Of a DNA stretch of 64,000 nt, positions 36,617 to 48,370 are shown one piece after another. Every line of letters begins with the position of its first letter. Position 1 is the stretch's first letter. The notes under the pieces are model-generated. The model did no database searches. It was given only the letters and a program-made list of their open reading frames with translations, and was not told the origin of the DNA. The DNA is from Symbiodinium natans (lineage: Eukaryota > Sar > Dinophyceae > Suessiales > Symbiodiniaceae): contig CAJNDS010000371.1 in the NCBI GenBank assembly GCA_905221605.1, forward strand, positions 62,001-126,000, read 5' to 3'. The translations under genes and the position numbers were made by a program.

Positions 36617-39600
36617 ACACCACAACCATGCAAAGGTATAAAAAACGCAAAAAAAGTTGCAAGATGATTACAATGAATGAATAAATAAATAAATGAAGAA
36701 AGACCTTCATGAGTCAACACATAACCGAATGAATTCAGCAATAAACAAAACATCTGAAGAGGAGTCAGAGGAGAGAGAGAGAGAGAGATTAGAAAAAAAG
36801 GTCTCTTGGCGTCTGCGTCTCAAAATGCGTCGAAAAAGACAAGAGACAAGAGACACAAACCTGATTCAAAAAAAAAGATGATAGAAAGAAGAGAACTTCA
36901 AAGGTCCAGAGAGGACCCACAAACCAAGACCAGCCCAAACTAGAAGCACAACAAAAACCAACAGATCTGCAATACAAGGCACTCGATGGTGCCGACCTTT
37001 CCAGGTTCAGAGCGGGGCTTCATCGGTTCAGAGAATCTCGGAATGCTCAGTGACGTAGTGGCTTTCGGGGACGCCCGAAGGCCAAAGAACATTGGGGTGA
37101 AGAACTTCATTGATGTAGATTTCAGGTACTTAGAGTTCATGGCTAGATTTCAGGTTGTTGGCTGCATTCGAGGGCGTGTCATGCATGCAGATAGGATTCG
37201 TTGCGAAGTCGACTTTCGTTAGTACGATCACAGCTGGTCGAAGTATCATCGAAGTACCTAGATATTGAAACCCAAAAAGGACACCCCTTCACCTAAAACC
37301 AACAATCCTTAACACCCAGTCAGGCTTCTCCATGCCCCAGCGAGGCCCAAAGAGACCACACTGCTCGAGGCTCAACCCTAAGGACCGTGAAAAAAACTCC
37401 GTGAGAACTGCATGAAAACTCCGTGAGAACTCGCAAACCCTCCCTCGCCGTGCTAGCCGTGCACTCTAACCCTGTGCACTCTAACCCTGCGCACTCTCAC
37501 CCTCAAACACGGGAAACGCTGTGGTCCGGACGAAGGCGACGATCTGCAGCCAGCCTTCGGCATTCCGGAGGCTTTGGGGGCTGTGCATGCGCTTTCCGGG
37601 ATCAAGCGCCAGGCTTGGAGATGTTTAATGTAGAGTACGAGCCTGTCTCGAAACATCCCCGAGATCGTGCCACTTCTGGCCTAGGGCGTCCTGAGGTCAA
37701 AAACTCCTGCCGAACGTCCGCTTGCGCACAACCCATGCTCCAAGTTCAACCGGAAACAGCAGGCTGCGGTAAACCTGCGAAATTTTGAACTCTATACCCA
37801 AAATGAACCCTAAACCGCCCTTGACTACTACAAAACATCTTCCTGAGCACGGGCTTGCTAGAGGGGAGCCTGCCAGAGGCACCGCTGCGGCACCCTTCAG
37901 TCCGTTGGGGATGTCCTGGGCTCAGTTCTGAAGCTGCAAGGGGCCACTGGATTTCTTGGGCTGAGCTTCCGCTCTTCCACTCTTCTTCCTTGCTGCTGCC
38001 GCCTCTTCTGCCATGTTCTTGTTGCTTCTTGGATGAGTCGATGTGTGTATAGATGTATATATACATATATCCATATGAATCGTGTAGGTGAGGGCGGACG
38101 TGGGCGTGCGTGGACGTGCATGGTGTGGGTGTGGGTGGGTGCGGATGGGTGTGGGGATGGGTGTGGATGGGTGTGGGTGGACTGTAAGGCAAGCTTGCAA
38201 GGCTTTAAAAAGGCCGGGAATGTGAAAGGCTTGGGAGGAAGATTCAGATACCTTTGGAAACAGTTGCTCATGGCGTGGCGTCCCCTAAAGAAAGCTTGCA
38301 CGGCTTTCAAAGGCGAAAGGGGGCGGAGGGCGGGACGCAGCAGTTTCGACAATTCGCATGCATTTAAAGCTCTCTCTTTATGGCGTGATGTTCTCCCCTG
38401 GCTAGGGTTGAGGTGCCGGGGGGCGCACTATTCTTCTTGGCTTAAAACCCTAATTAAACCCTAATCCCTGCTTGAATAGAAGATTGGCGATTTCAGTCTC
38501 ATATTCACGTTTGTCATTTTGTTTGCTTGCTTTGCATTCGGATTAATAAGTCTTTGTGTTTGTTGGTAGATTGACTCTGCGAATTGCGAAATCGATATTT
38601 TTTGCAAAACAACAAATCCGCGTGGATTAGGCAACAAGCGGACACCCTCCCATCTGTGAGCACAATGCTCGGATACATTTCATGGAGGTATGCATTACTT
38701 TTCGCGCCGTCTGTTGGCATGTCTGTATCTGTCTCTCTCGTTCAATGTTTCAAGATTTCACTTATTTATTTATCCTTTCATGTCAAATCATTTCATTCGT
38801 TCATTTCATTACCTTTCATTTCATTTCATTTCATGTCATTTCATGTCATTTCATGTCATTTCATGTCATTTCATTTCGTGTCATGTCATTGATTTCATGT
38901 CATTCATTTCACTCATTCATTAATGTCATTCATTGATTTCATTCATTAATTTCATTCATTCATTTAATTCACTCATGTCATTCATTACTTCAGTATTTCT
39001 TTATTTCGATACTTCTTGATGTATCTTCATTTCTTTCTTTCTTTGTTTCTGCATTTCTCTCTTTCTCTACTTTTGTGTTGTTTTAACCTCTCTGGTTCTC
39101 TATTTCGTTTATTTATTCATGTATAATTTCTTTATGTCGTTACTTCGTTGTTTCATTTTTGTTTCTTTAGCTCTTTCATTCTTTCAATCTTTCATCCCTT
39201 CATGATTTCATTGTTTCATTCGTTCATTCTGTCATTCGTTCTTCCATTTGTTCGTTCATTCTGTCATTGTTTCATCGTTTCATTCGTTCAGTCTGTCATT
39301 CTTCCATCCTTTCATCCCTTCATTCTTTCATGATTCTCTCTTTGATTCTCTCATTCTTTCATTCATTCAGTCGGTCAGCCAGTCAGTCATTCGCATTTCG
39401 TCAACAGCTCATGCCGATGCTTAAGTTCATTTCACGTCCATGTCAATCATGCATTCATTCATTCATTCATGAATTCATTCATTCATTCATTCATTCATTC
39501 ATTCACTCACATCATCTTTCCAACAATGAAAAACACCCTGCCCATTGCAATTCTGCCGCTTGACTCGTGCCAAGAAGCTGTGAATGACAAGCTCTGTGAT

Positions 39601-42600
39601 GGGGAACAAAATCCTGGCCGGGAGCTTCGGCGTTCCGGACTCTTCTGGGAGCTGTTACCATGCTGGTGGCAACATTGCACGCGCAGGGGTCTACAGCCAT
39701 AAGTTTTCGATACCAACATTGCTTGGGCCATCTTCTGTTCAAGCATCCAACAAGGCCAGGATACTGCCCATCATCAACACGATGCATTTCGGACTGAGGA
39801 GTCTGAAGGTTCGCGCTCCCGCGTCTGTTGATGCGGAGATCGTGCATTCAACATAACCACTGAAACCCCACGGGCCGCAACAACCCACCAAAACCCTGTT
39901 CTTTCAACCCTTCGCTTAGCATCCAGCCTGGGAAACGAAAGTATTCCGGGACGATGTACCCAATGCAGGCCAACATGGCGACCTAAGCGAGGATCACACA
40001 TACACTTGGTTGATCAACCAACGGAATGTTTTTAGCTGCTCTGGCATAGGGGGTGCGCAAACCCTTTTCGTCAAAAGAAGATCAACATCTACCTTCCCAG
40101 ACGCCATGAGTGATGTTTTTTTGTTTCCCAGGGCTCATACTGCATCTCTTTGCCCCTGGGTGCCTTCCTCTTGTCCGATCCAGAAACTATCGCCCAACAA
40201 GTCCTGGCACGTTTTGAGGTTGATCCTGCCGTTCGACACGATCCGGGCCTGCCTTGACATCATTGACCTCGTTCCCTTACGATGCGAAAGTACTCACATC
40301 GTCCACGAGCTAGCTCAGCAACAGAAAGATCATCCAAAGCCTCCTGATCGTCCACAGTGCTCATATGTGCTCATGCTGCGTTTCGATGCAAACCCCTGTT
40401 CACACCACAAAACCGCGCCAGCGAGTTCCCCCTTTACACCAGACCAAGCTAACCGACACCACGAACTATCCCGTTGAAGCTTGCTCATACTGTGAGGTGC
40501 AAGTTCTGCCCGAGTTGCATTCCATATCAATCCTGCCGGCGAGGAAGCCAGGAAACTCGACTCCCATGTCACCACAACAAAGCCCATTCAAAGGCTCCGG
40601 CTCGGCCGTGCTGCAGCTCGACAATCCGCCTTCGGCGGAACTGCTGCGTGGCGATCTGGCGCAACAGCAGAAGCTCTGGCAAAAGCTTGACGTGATTTTG
40701 TGGCACGGATGTTGGAGTTTCCTTCGTCCACACCTCGAGATCAGATTTTGGCTAATTTAAAGTACTGGATTCCTGCGCCACTGCGAAATCCTGAAGGAGG
40801 GATCGATGCTACGAGCATGTACAGTACCTGTCGTAGGTCTGCAAGGTCTGTGCATGGGAACGCTGCATGTAGGAAAATCTGCTGCGATGGGACACGGACG
40901 GCACTCAGCTATGGCTCTTGAGCTCTGCCCTTCAACACGCCGCATCTTGAGCGGATCCAGAATCCTGCAGGATAAGATCCGAAACCTCCTCTTCTGGCAG
41001 AAGAAGCTGCGGAAACCCATCCCAAACCAGAATGCCTCGGGGTCGTCAAACTTGCTCAAGCCCAGCGGATCCCAAAAGCCGAGGGGAGGCGTCACACCAA
41101 GCTCCTGCAACGCAACGTCGGAACCCTGCCCATCTAACACTTCATGTGTACAGCCTGCAGCGTCTCTGAACTCCTGATGTTCGAGCACGACATGCAAGTG
41201 GCCACACAGAGACCTGCGAAAATCTGCGATGCCCCAAAGCTATGACTGTGGCCTCCTGAAGGGGCGAAACCCCATTCCCCCCCTCCCCCCCAAGCGCTCC
41301 GAGGAAAAGTCTGCCCGCAGCGGAGACTCGGTGAAGTTCGCCCAGTCACCTCTGCAGCGCATGGGATCATTTTTTTATGCTCACAGGGATTCAAAGATGC
41401 CCCTTGCGCGGACCTTGCGAGCGCTTCTGCGAGCCAACCTATTCGGAGAACTCCTGCTAAGCCTCTGCACTGCCTCCCCCAACACGATGATGAATGACAC
41501 ATCAGGGGCCCTCATGAAAGCCCGACAGCTGAGGAACCTAATAAACAAAAGTTTTCCACTGAGATCTGTCACATTCTCACGCTTATCCCCCCAAACTTAA
41601 AAAAAAATCCAGAAGTAAGAAAAAGTGTGTCGAGAGTGAAGCCCAAGGCACCCCAAGCGGAGCCAGTGAGGCCGTCCTGGTAGAACCTCAAAGATTCTTG
41701 GGCTCAGGGGATTTGGTGCTTATGGTGAGCTGTCTCTGGCCCTGGAAGTTCGACGTTCAAGATGTCTAGAAAATGCCCTCCAATGCACGCCACCGGTATG
41801 TCCCTCGACGAATTCAGAATTTTCTTCGCCAGGGCCATGGGAAGTGTGTGGTTGCAGGATTCAGGGCGAGAGCCTCTTGCACTGTCGTTTCATAAGCATG
41901 CCAGTCCACCAGGTTGGGCTCTATGACTCTATGAGACCATCAGGCATGCGGCATACCAATGATGGCCATCATCGCCAAGCGGCCATTCCTTGGCTAAGGG
42001 CCAGCTTGCGAGAGTTCCCAAGAGTTCCAAACACACATTGCCACGGCATCTCCCACAAAACAGACAGGAGTCTACAGGGTCCACTGCCAAGGCACGCCAA
42101 CTCCGCGTTGAGCTTCTTCTGCTTTGCCTTCGGACACTACGTGCGATGTGCCAAGGTTGTATTTGCCGGCTCTACGCAACTGCAGGCCTCAAGATCCACA
42201 TAGGGCTTTGGGATGTTACGGGTCTTCAGAAGGCTCTTGCAGTCTGAAGAATTCCAGCAAGCTTAGGAAGCTTAGGGCTTTGAATTTAGAGTGGATTCAG
42301 AAAAATTGGCAGCATTGGAGAATGAACATAGAACCCCCTGACCTTTGGATGTCTCAGAAAAAGAACGGTGCGAACCCAAGATCCTCCAATCGTGGAAGGA
42401 TGAGAGCAGTTGGGGGTTATCCCGAAGCCCTGCACGGCCACTGCAGCACTACTCTCTTAGAAGCCTCCGGGTCGGCGCTCGTGAGCACCTGGGCGCTCTC
42501 AGGCAGGTCTGTTGCTCTCTGCAAAGCTTTCCGAGGATTTCGGGCTCAAGGACTTTGATGGCTTTGGCTGTGTGGCTGAGGGCTGGAACAGCGCACTTGT

Positions 42601-45600
42601 CGAATGAGGAGCTGGAAGACATGGAGCCCACTGGACTGACACCACTTCCAACTGAGTTCGGACAAGAACAGTCCACTTCTGAAGGCCAATTACGCATCGC
42701 GAGACCCAAGCTCATGCCCCCTTACCCCAAGCGAAACGGTCAGCTTGAGCCACGGGCTACATATCCAGCTTTGGGATGACTGTTGTGGTATTGGGGGGGC
42801 CCTAGACTGTAGGGCTGCAGCGAATCAGGGCAGGACTTCTTGAGTTAACTCAAGGGTTTGCAGGCATTCTCCATGAGGCGATGTTTGCTGCAAAAAACAA
42901 ACCTGAAACCCGGTACTGCATCATACGGGCGACGAAGCGGAAGCGTCTTGAAGGGTTCCTTAGCATCCTGGGCTCCCCGACATACCAGCCGAAGTCACCT
43001 GGACGGCCGCTGGCGATGTCAGAGCCTCCGGGACTCCGGCGCCACCCATATCCACCCCAACATGCTGCAATGAAGGTACATATAGAAAATATACATCCCA
43101 AACCAGGATCAAGTTGAGAATTCAGGCTTAGCACGTGTTAGGGTTTTTGCATGTGGACTTAACATGTTGGCACGTGCGCGTATGTGTAGCTTGGCGGAAA
43201 CGTGCGCGGATCTCATCTGGACTTCCACCCAGAACTCAAACTCAAACACCTCCTGAACATCCCTAACCCTACATCCAGACTCCAAAAACACACCCTACTC
43301 CCAAAACCCCCTAAACCCTCCCAAGACCAGCTTACACGAGCTTGTGCTAGATGCGTCGAAACCTGTCCCTGACGTGTTGCTTACACGTGCGGACAGGAAG
43401 CCTCTTTAATGTTTCCTTCGTGGCCAGTCATTTGACTTTGCTCAAGAAGATTCGAGAAGTGCAACCGAAATCACACCCAAACCTTAAAACACCCTTGCAG
43501 CTCTAACAGCTTCCAACTTCGAATGCGTTTGCATCCCGGGAGTCAGGGAGTCAGAGAGTCCTTGTTCCGTCGCATTCTGTAACATCCTGGATCCCTCTTT
43601 CTCTTGTGCACAGACGAAAGCTGGAGCTATCCGGTGTACACCAAAAAACCCTGAAAGCCTCTTCCTCCCCGCCAAACTGTCCTGATGTCGGCCCTGATTC
43701 CTGCGTCTAGTTTTCGAGCGCCTCGTGGAGTCTAGTAAAGTCCTGACTTTAACGTTCACTGGCATTCCACACCGTCGCACTGCCTGCTCCCCGAGAGACC
43801 TCGCACCAGCCCATGTACAGCCTTGGCTGTGCTTCACTCGACGATTTGTTCAACTTCATTTCCAGGTTTGGGATGGCACAGAACAACTCAGCCAATGGGC
43901 GACATGCAGCCTCGAACACTTTCGTCGCTTGCTATCAATTGCCCAGACAAGCTTTGTGGTATCTACGGGTACCAGCTTGGGTGCCCCGTACCCGCCCGAG
44001 CTCATGCTCCGGAATACAAGAATTGCCAGACCAATTCCCACGTCTGCAGGCATGATCCAAAACTGCCAGCGCATGTAAACTGAATAAAAGACTTGATGAG
44101 ACATCACAAAAGGTTGTGGCTGGCTCTGGTACAACATTGCTTATGCACTCCCCACAAAGGACTGGTTGCAGTTTGTCTGCTTGTTAGGCTTTTCCAGCCC
44201 CGATGAGGTCAGAACCAGCTGCGCAAGAAGACTGCATGTTGTGCCACAGGCTCTACACAAAGCTCCGCCACTCTCTCGTTGCAACTGCCTACCTTGCTTT
44301 AGTTTCTGGGGATGCATGCGTAGGCCCATTCGAGCATACGAATGGAAAGAGCAAGCTCTTGCCACAGCTAACAAAGTCCACCTTAAATACCCCTGAAGCC
44401 CCCAAAGCCCCCCAAAACCCTGAAACCCCCCCAAGCCCTAAAGACCCCTGGGCACACTCATGCGAAGCAGAAGCAATGAAGCTGCAGCACGGGAGTACGT
44501 AGCCTCAAAAAACCTGACATCCCCTCCCTCTTAAGCCCCCGAAAATCGAAAAACTCAAAGAGAGCTGAGCCACAGGATCTGTGTCCAACCCCCAGCGGGC
44601 ACCTGCGGATGCTCGGAGTTCCGTGTTTCTTGCTCTAAGGCCCAAAAAGCCATGGATCGTCTGTGTGTTCGGGCGTTGTCTCTAGGAGGTCTTCTGCATC
44701 GGGACGCTCTAGTTTCCCAACAAGAAGTGGGCTCAAGGAACAGTGGCAATACCGTTTCTTTGCCCTTTGCGGATAAACGACTGTCGTCACATGAGTCTGA
44801 CCTCTGCAAGGGATTTACGGACACAGCTGACCGGCTCGTGCCATGATGAGACGAAACAGAGACAAGGTTCAGGGTTGAGATCGGCAGGAGTTGCCAAACA
44901 CATGAAAAAACACTCGGAGCTGCTACGGCTTGTGACGAAACAAACCTCAACCAGCCTTCGAGATTGCTGCGAGGCCGTTGGGCACGTCGGCGAACTTGAG
45001 GCCCGCGCTTGGGGAAAGGAAGCCTGCCCACTTGAGGTTCGGACGCTTTGGGGTTTGAAGGGAGTTCGATTTGGGCCCGGGTTGGGGTTAGCCTGGCGGG
45101 TTCGGCGTTGTTTAAGGTTCAAGGTTTGCAGAGGACCAGACAGCGAGATGATCTCCTGAAGCTTACAGCCTTGGGTTCACTCCTACGGTCCTCCACCGCA
45201 CAGGCCCTAGTTGTTCGTGGATCTCCTCAGCCCCAAAAGACCATAAAGCCGGGTCCGAGGCTGAAGCCGTTAAAACCTAGCAAAACTCGCGGACGGCCTG
45301 TCTTTCAAGTCTACGAATCAAAGCACCCAACCACAGCCGCCTGGGAACTTCCCGGCGATTTCGGGGGTGATGTAGCCTTGCACGCATGGGGAAGAATACA
45401 CTTTGTGGCTCGGGAATCAACACGCGATCATGCAGCACCAAAATGTGCGCGAAGGGAGACATTGCCGGGTTGGTCCTGTATGGGACCCTCTTTCACGTAC
45501 TGCTCTCTAATCATTCTAGGCAGTCCGGAGCCGAAAAGGAATTCAATCTCAGACCTGTAGATGTATGCTTCGTTTTCCACTTGCACAATACAACCACCCT

Positions 45601-48370
45601 TTCTGTACGTTACATGCACACATGCAAGTGATGCACATCGAATTGATAGGACAGCACTCCAAGCAAGGAGTCATAACGGTCTGAATCTTGCACTTTAGGA
45701 TAACTTCACCTGCGAAACAATGCCGAGGGACCCATCGTGGCCAGCATGGCAATGCGGCCGTGTTTCAGCTCCACCGAGCGCCTCAGACAAACTTCTGCAA
45801 CAACCCTGAACCCCAAACCCTAAGCCCTAAACCCTAAACCCTAAACACCCTAAACCCTAAACTCCATAAACCCGAAGCCCTAAACTCTAAACCCTAACCA
45901 CCCTAAGCCCTAAACTCTTTTTCAACCCTAAACCCTGCTTCCATCGGCGAACTCCTCAAACGACCTGGCCTGCGCATGAAGTTCTCCACGTCGCCATCCC
46001 TGGCGAGACCGAGCCTTGGCTCAGGCACTCAAAGCGGCGAGCATAAGATCTCACTCTTCCGAACCTACGAACAAAAGAGCCCTTTGAGAAAAATAAACAG
46101 CTGACCATAAACGCGCTTGTTCTTGTAAACCTGCCAGTGCTCAATCATCAATCTATCTGACGGCACTGAATGGGTGCCTGACATTCCAGCTATATTTCTC
46201 GCCGGAAATTGTCTGACTACTGTCTGACTTCTAGGTTTTGCACCGTTCGTCGAAAACAGAAACCCGACAGAACTTGGAATCTCTGCTTCGGGGGGGTGAA
46301 CTGCCTCACTGTCTTGGCGACCTGCTTCTGAGGTACCACCAACTAGACAACAACTTGCGTTGCTCGACCACTATCCCAACATCCCATGGTTCACTTTGCA
46401 AGCTGAATAATGTTTCGTCCTGACGCCGCTCAATAGCCCCAAGCCTGCAGGAAAACTCGTGCAAAAAATGCCTTCGCGAAGTTTGGAACCCAGAAGCCCA
46501 AGCCCTACAAAGCCATGGGGCGGGTCCCAGAAACCCACTGGAGGCTGCACGCCAAGCTCCTGACAGAGGGGTCCAGACAATCGTCATGCGACAAGGCGCA
46601 GCAAAGAATGCACATTAATGCCGGTGAAGCACACAAAGACTATGGGTGGAAACACACGGCGAACCCGCGAACAAAGCCACAAAAAGTTATGCGTCTTCCA
46701 AGGGCTTCACAGATCAAATCAAAAAATCCTCGTTTGATGCTTAACAGGAAATATTCTCATATTCAATCGAATTGTGTCTGCATACTGTCATAGTTTTGAT
46801 TGGATTTGAGACACATTTGCTTTAAACACGAGGTATGACAAGTCAATATATTAAATAAGCATTGATAAGTTGGATGTCTTAGCTTTGGGTGGCCGAAATC
46901 TAGCTAGGGCTCAGCAGAGCAAAGCTAGATTGTCGGAGCCTGCACAACTCGACTTGGGTTAGAAGCTGGAAACGGAATCATGCCCACGTTAATTCACCGA
47001 AGAAGCATGGGAAAACAAAAAAACATCGTTACCACCGCTTTCATGAGTAACGCACAAGCGACATGTGAGGCAAATTAAGGCACATCCTCATCCAGGCCAA
47101 TCAGATTCCAACAAAAGTCACATATAGACACCAAAAGGCGCATAAAGACAGAGAAAGGCAGATTACAGAGAAAAAATGCCATGCACAGAAAAAACAATTT
47201 GGAGCCCAAGAGGACAGAAGCTAATCATAACGCCCTGCAGCCACGCAAAGAGCCTTCAAAGTTCCTGAACATCAAAGAGAAGCGGAGTCAGAAAGGCCCC
47301 CGAAGGCCGCGAAGTGCCTGCTCGAAGGCACCGAGGGCTGTCGTGAACTTGGACGCAGAGGCCTCACAAGAAGTTCACAACAAGGCTTCTTTTGAGATGG
47401 CCCCAAATTGCCCCCCCCCGAGCTGGATTTTTGTTGTTTGCGAAAGCGTACCTGGGAACCCGGCTTTCATGGCATGGTGGACCGATTTGGGGGCCTTGCT
47501 GTGCTTCAGGCAGCTCGTACGGCTGGCCTTCTGGTCACTTCGCTCTGAACTGCAGCGGGTTGGAGGTCCAGAAATAATCTGTTGCATGTCCTTCCAAAAC
47601 AAACTTCAAAAAAATGCGAACAGCATCTTTGGCATTGTTGCAGCTTGCTTGCGGCTCAGGGGGTTGAATCTTTGAGTCTCTTTCACGTGTAGCCCCCCGA
47701 GTTTAAGGCCACAAGTTGTCAACCTCAAGACTCTCTTTGGGGGGCCCGAAGGAAACCTCCAAACCCGGAACAACAAGGCCCCTTCAAAGGCTCCCAATGC
47801 CCCGGCCTTGCCCTGGGCTCTTCTCACCTGCCGCGCTTCAGGATTTTCTGCTACTGTTGACCGCTCTGGGCCGCCGTCACATAGGTCGGACTATCAAGGT
47901 TCAAGCAACAAGGTTATGGACACGGTTCTGCTCCATGTTCGGCATGCAGTCTACAGTCTTGTTTTGAACAAACTTGGCCAGACATCATGCACATTTTGAA
48001 AAAAAAATCTCGACAGACCCACCGTGCTCTCCACCACCCGCAGCAAACACACAGACAGAGCAACACGGATTCTTGAAGGATGACCAAATACGACACATAA
48101 GTGCCAACGAAACATACCGAATGCACAACTAACGAAACAAGACTGCACTTGCAAAACAAAGCGCCAAAAAGAGCAACTGGCCACACGCAGAGCTCTCCTA
48201 AAGTTGTGCCCGCAACCATCCCCCCCGCCCATAAGATCAAAAGAGCCCCCCAAAACAAGCAAACCTCCCCCGGATTCCCCCGCCTGGCTGGCAAGGACGG
48301 CTCCGGCAGCCACAGTGCAGCCGGCGCCGAGGGATGCCACGCCGGGCTGCGCGGACTGCGACTGCGTGGA
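28647..48370 (-). CDS. Chlorophyll a/c light-harvesting polyprotein, three LHC units, 38 microexons
   Basis: Light-harvesting antenna precursor of the peridinin-plastid acpPC/LHC type. The visible coding sequence begins with two leader exons (48284..48370, 47318..47362), then three LHC units joined head to tail: A (46559 to 41312), B (41104 to 34470) and C (34007 to 28647). Each SPLR(A) end is followed directly by the next ELGV start, without a stop, so the product should be a polyprotein cut after import, as known for dinoflagellate and euglenid LHCs. Each unit has the chlorophyll-binding first helix (E-x-x-H-G-R) and third helix (LNAE-x-xNGRLAMMAIIG), then QDGLTGSAW. Exons are 23-87 nt. Phases match at every junction. 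Donors are GC (23), GA (8) and GT (6), and all acceptors are AG. The start codon and the 3' end are not found. Individual boundaries are read by eye. Confidence 0.88.
29118..29146. repeat. (AT)n microsatellite in LHC intron
   Basis: Short TATA dinucleotide run just 3' of the QDGLTGSAW exon of unit C. Confidence 0.9.
32991..33036 (+). repeat. (CCA)n trinucleotide repeat in LHC intron
   Basis: ACC/CCA tract with interruptions between the third and fourth exons of unit C. Confidence 0.9.
33290..33323 (+). repeat. (GA)n microsatellite in LHC intron
   Basis: GA dinucleotide run a few tens of bases upstream (in gene direction) of the VAMLACIGYIV exon of unit C. Confidence 0.9.
34470..41104 (-). 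CDS. LHC unit B (second light-harvesting domain)
   Basis: Twelve exons: 41036..41104 (ELGVTPPLGFWDPLGL), 40602..40655 (QFRRRRIVELQHGR), 39928..39982 (VAMLACIGYIVPEYFRFP), 39579..39613 (FCSPSQSLSFT), 37870..37915 (DIPNGLKGAAAVPLA), 37527..37554 (GWLQIVAFV), 36025..36071 (VYNLQTIQDGVLGDY), 35630..35670 (YGAFGLPFGKKIE), 35288..35337 (DAEKKTKSLNAEINN), 35138..35160 (LAMMAII), 34906..34944 (MFFQDGLTGSAW) and 34470..34507 (DWANYADSPLRA). About 175 residues. The VELQHGR and AEINNGR motifs carry the expected chlorophyll-binding residues. It is nearly identical in protein to unit C, while the introns differ in length and sequence, so the duplication is older than the introns' present content. Confidence 0.87.
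35733..35756 (+). repeat. (AC)n microsatellite in LHC intron
   Basis: Short CA dinucleotide run upstream (in gene direction) of the YGAFGLPFGKKIE exon of unit B. Confidence 0.9.
36141..36210 (+). repeat. 10-bp repeat (ACGCAAATGC type) in LHC intron
   Basis: Seven tandem variants of acgcaaacgc / acgcaaatgc, just upstream (in gene direction) of the VYNLQTIQ exon of unit B. Confidence 0.9.
36587..36617. repeat. (AT)n microsatellite in LHC intron
   Basis: TATA dinucleotide run within the long intron between the GWLQIVAFV and VYNLQTIQ exons of unit B. Confidence 0.9.
38088..38184 (+). repeat. G-rich GTGGGT repeat in LHC intron
   Basis: Degenerate GTGGGT/GGATGG hexamers. The plus strand has closely spaced G runs that could fold as G-quadruplex. 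Confidence 0.85.
38755..39512 (+). repeat. (TTCA/TTCATG)n pyrimidine-rich repeat domain in LHC intron
   Basis: About 750 bp of TTCATTTCATTTCATG-type repeats that grade into mixed TTTC/TTCG and end in a clean CATT tract (39450-39510). It fills much of the intron between the FCSPSQSLSFT and DIPNGLKG exons of unit B. The ORFs over it (rich in S, F, H, I) are artefacts. Confidence 0.93.
41312..46559 (-). CDS. LHC unit A (first light-harvesting domain)
   Basis: Twelve exons: 46522..46559 (ELGVQPPVGFWD), 45970..46014 (LGLARDGDVENFM), 45732..45781 (RSVELKHGRIAMLATM), 45341..45376 (YITPEIAGKFP), 44956..45023 (FLSPSAGLKFADVPNGLAAI), 44571..44602 (VPAGGWTQIL), 43784..43821 (LYMGWCEVSRGA), 42976..42998 (DFGWYVG), 42096..42136 (CPKAKQKKLNAEL), 41953..41988 (NGRLAMMAIIG), 41652..41686 (FYQDGLTGSAW) and 41312..41349 (DWANFTESPLRA). 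About 160 residues. It belongs to the more usual acpPC subtype (GWxQI...CEVS...GDFGW) and shares few intron positions with units B and C, so it is not a recent copy of them. Exons 44571 and 42976 have the least certain ends. Confidence 0.85.
45806..45940 (+). repeat. Degenerate telomere-type (CCCTAAA)n tract
   Basis: About a dozen CCCTAAA words with variants (ccctaag, cacccta, ccgaagccctaaa). TTTAGGG is the plant/dinoflagellate telomere repeat. The tract lies in an LHC intron, next to the acceptor of the VELKHGR exon, so it is interstitial, not a chromosome end. Confidence 0.85.
46560..47317. other. LHC intron between leader and unit A
   Basis: AT-richer than its surroundings, especially 46730-47200. 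No coding content seen. Confidence 0.5.
47318..48370 (-). CDS. Leader exons of the LHC polyprotein
   Basis: Exon 48284..48370 reads STQSQSAQPGVASLGAGCTV followed by AAGAVLASQ, a serine/glutamine-rich stretch and then a hydrophobic one, as in a plastid or thylakoid leader. Exon 47318..47362 reads ASASKFT then TALGAFEQ and leads into ELGVQPP, matching the usual LHC mature N-terminus (a short linker ending AFE before ELGV). Both are phase 0 with GC donors. The first is assigned mainly from position, frame and composition; the second is firmer. Confidence 0.65.
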
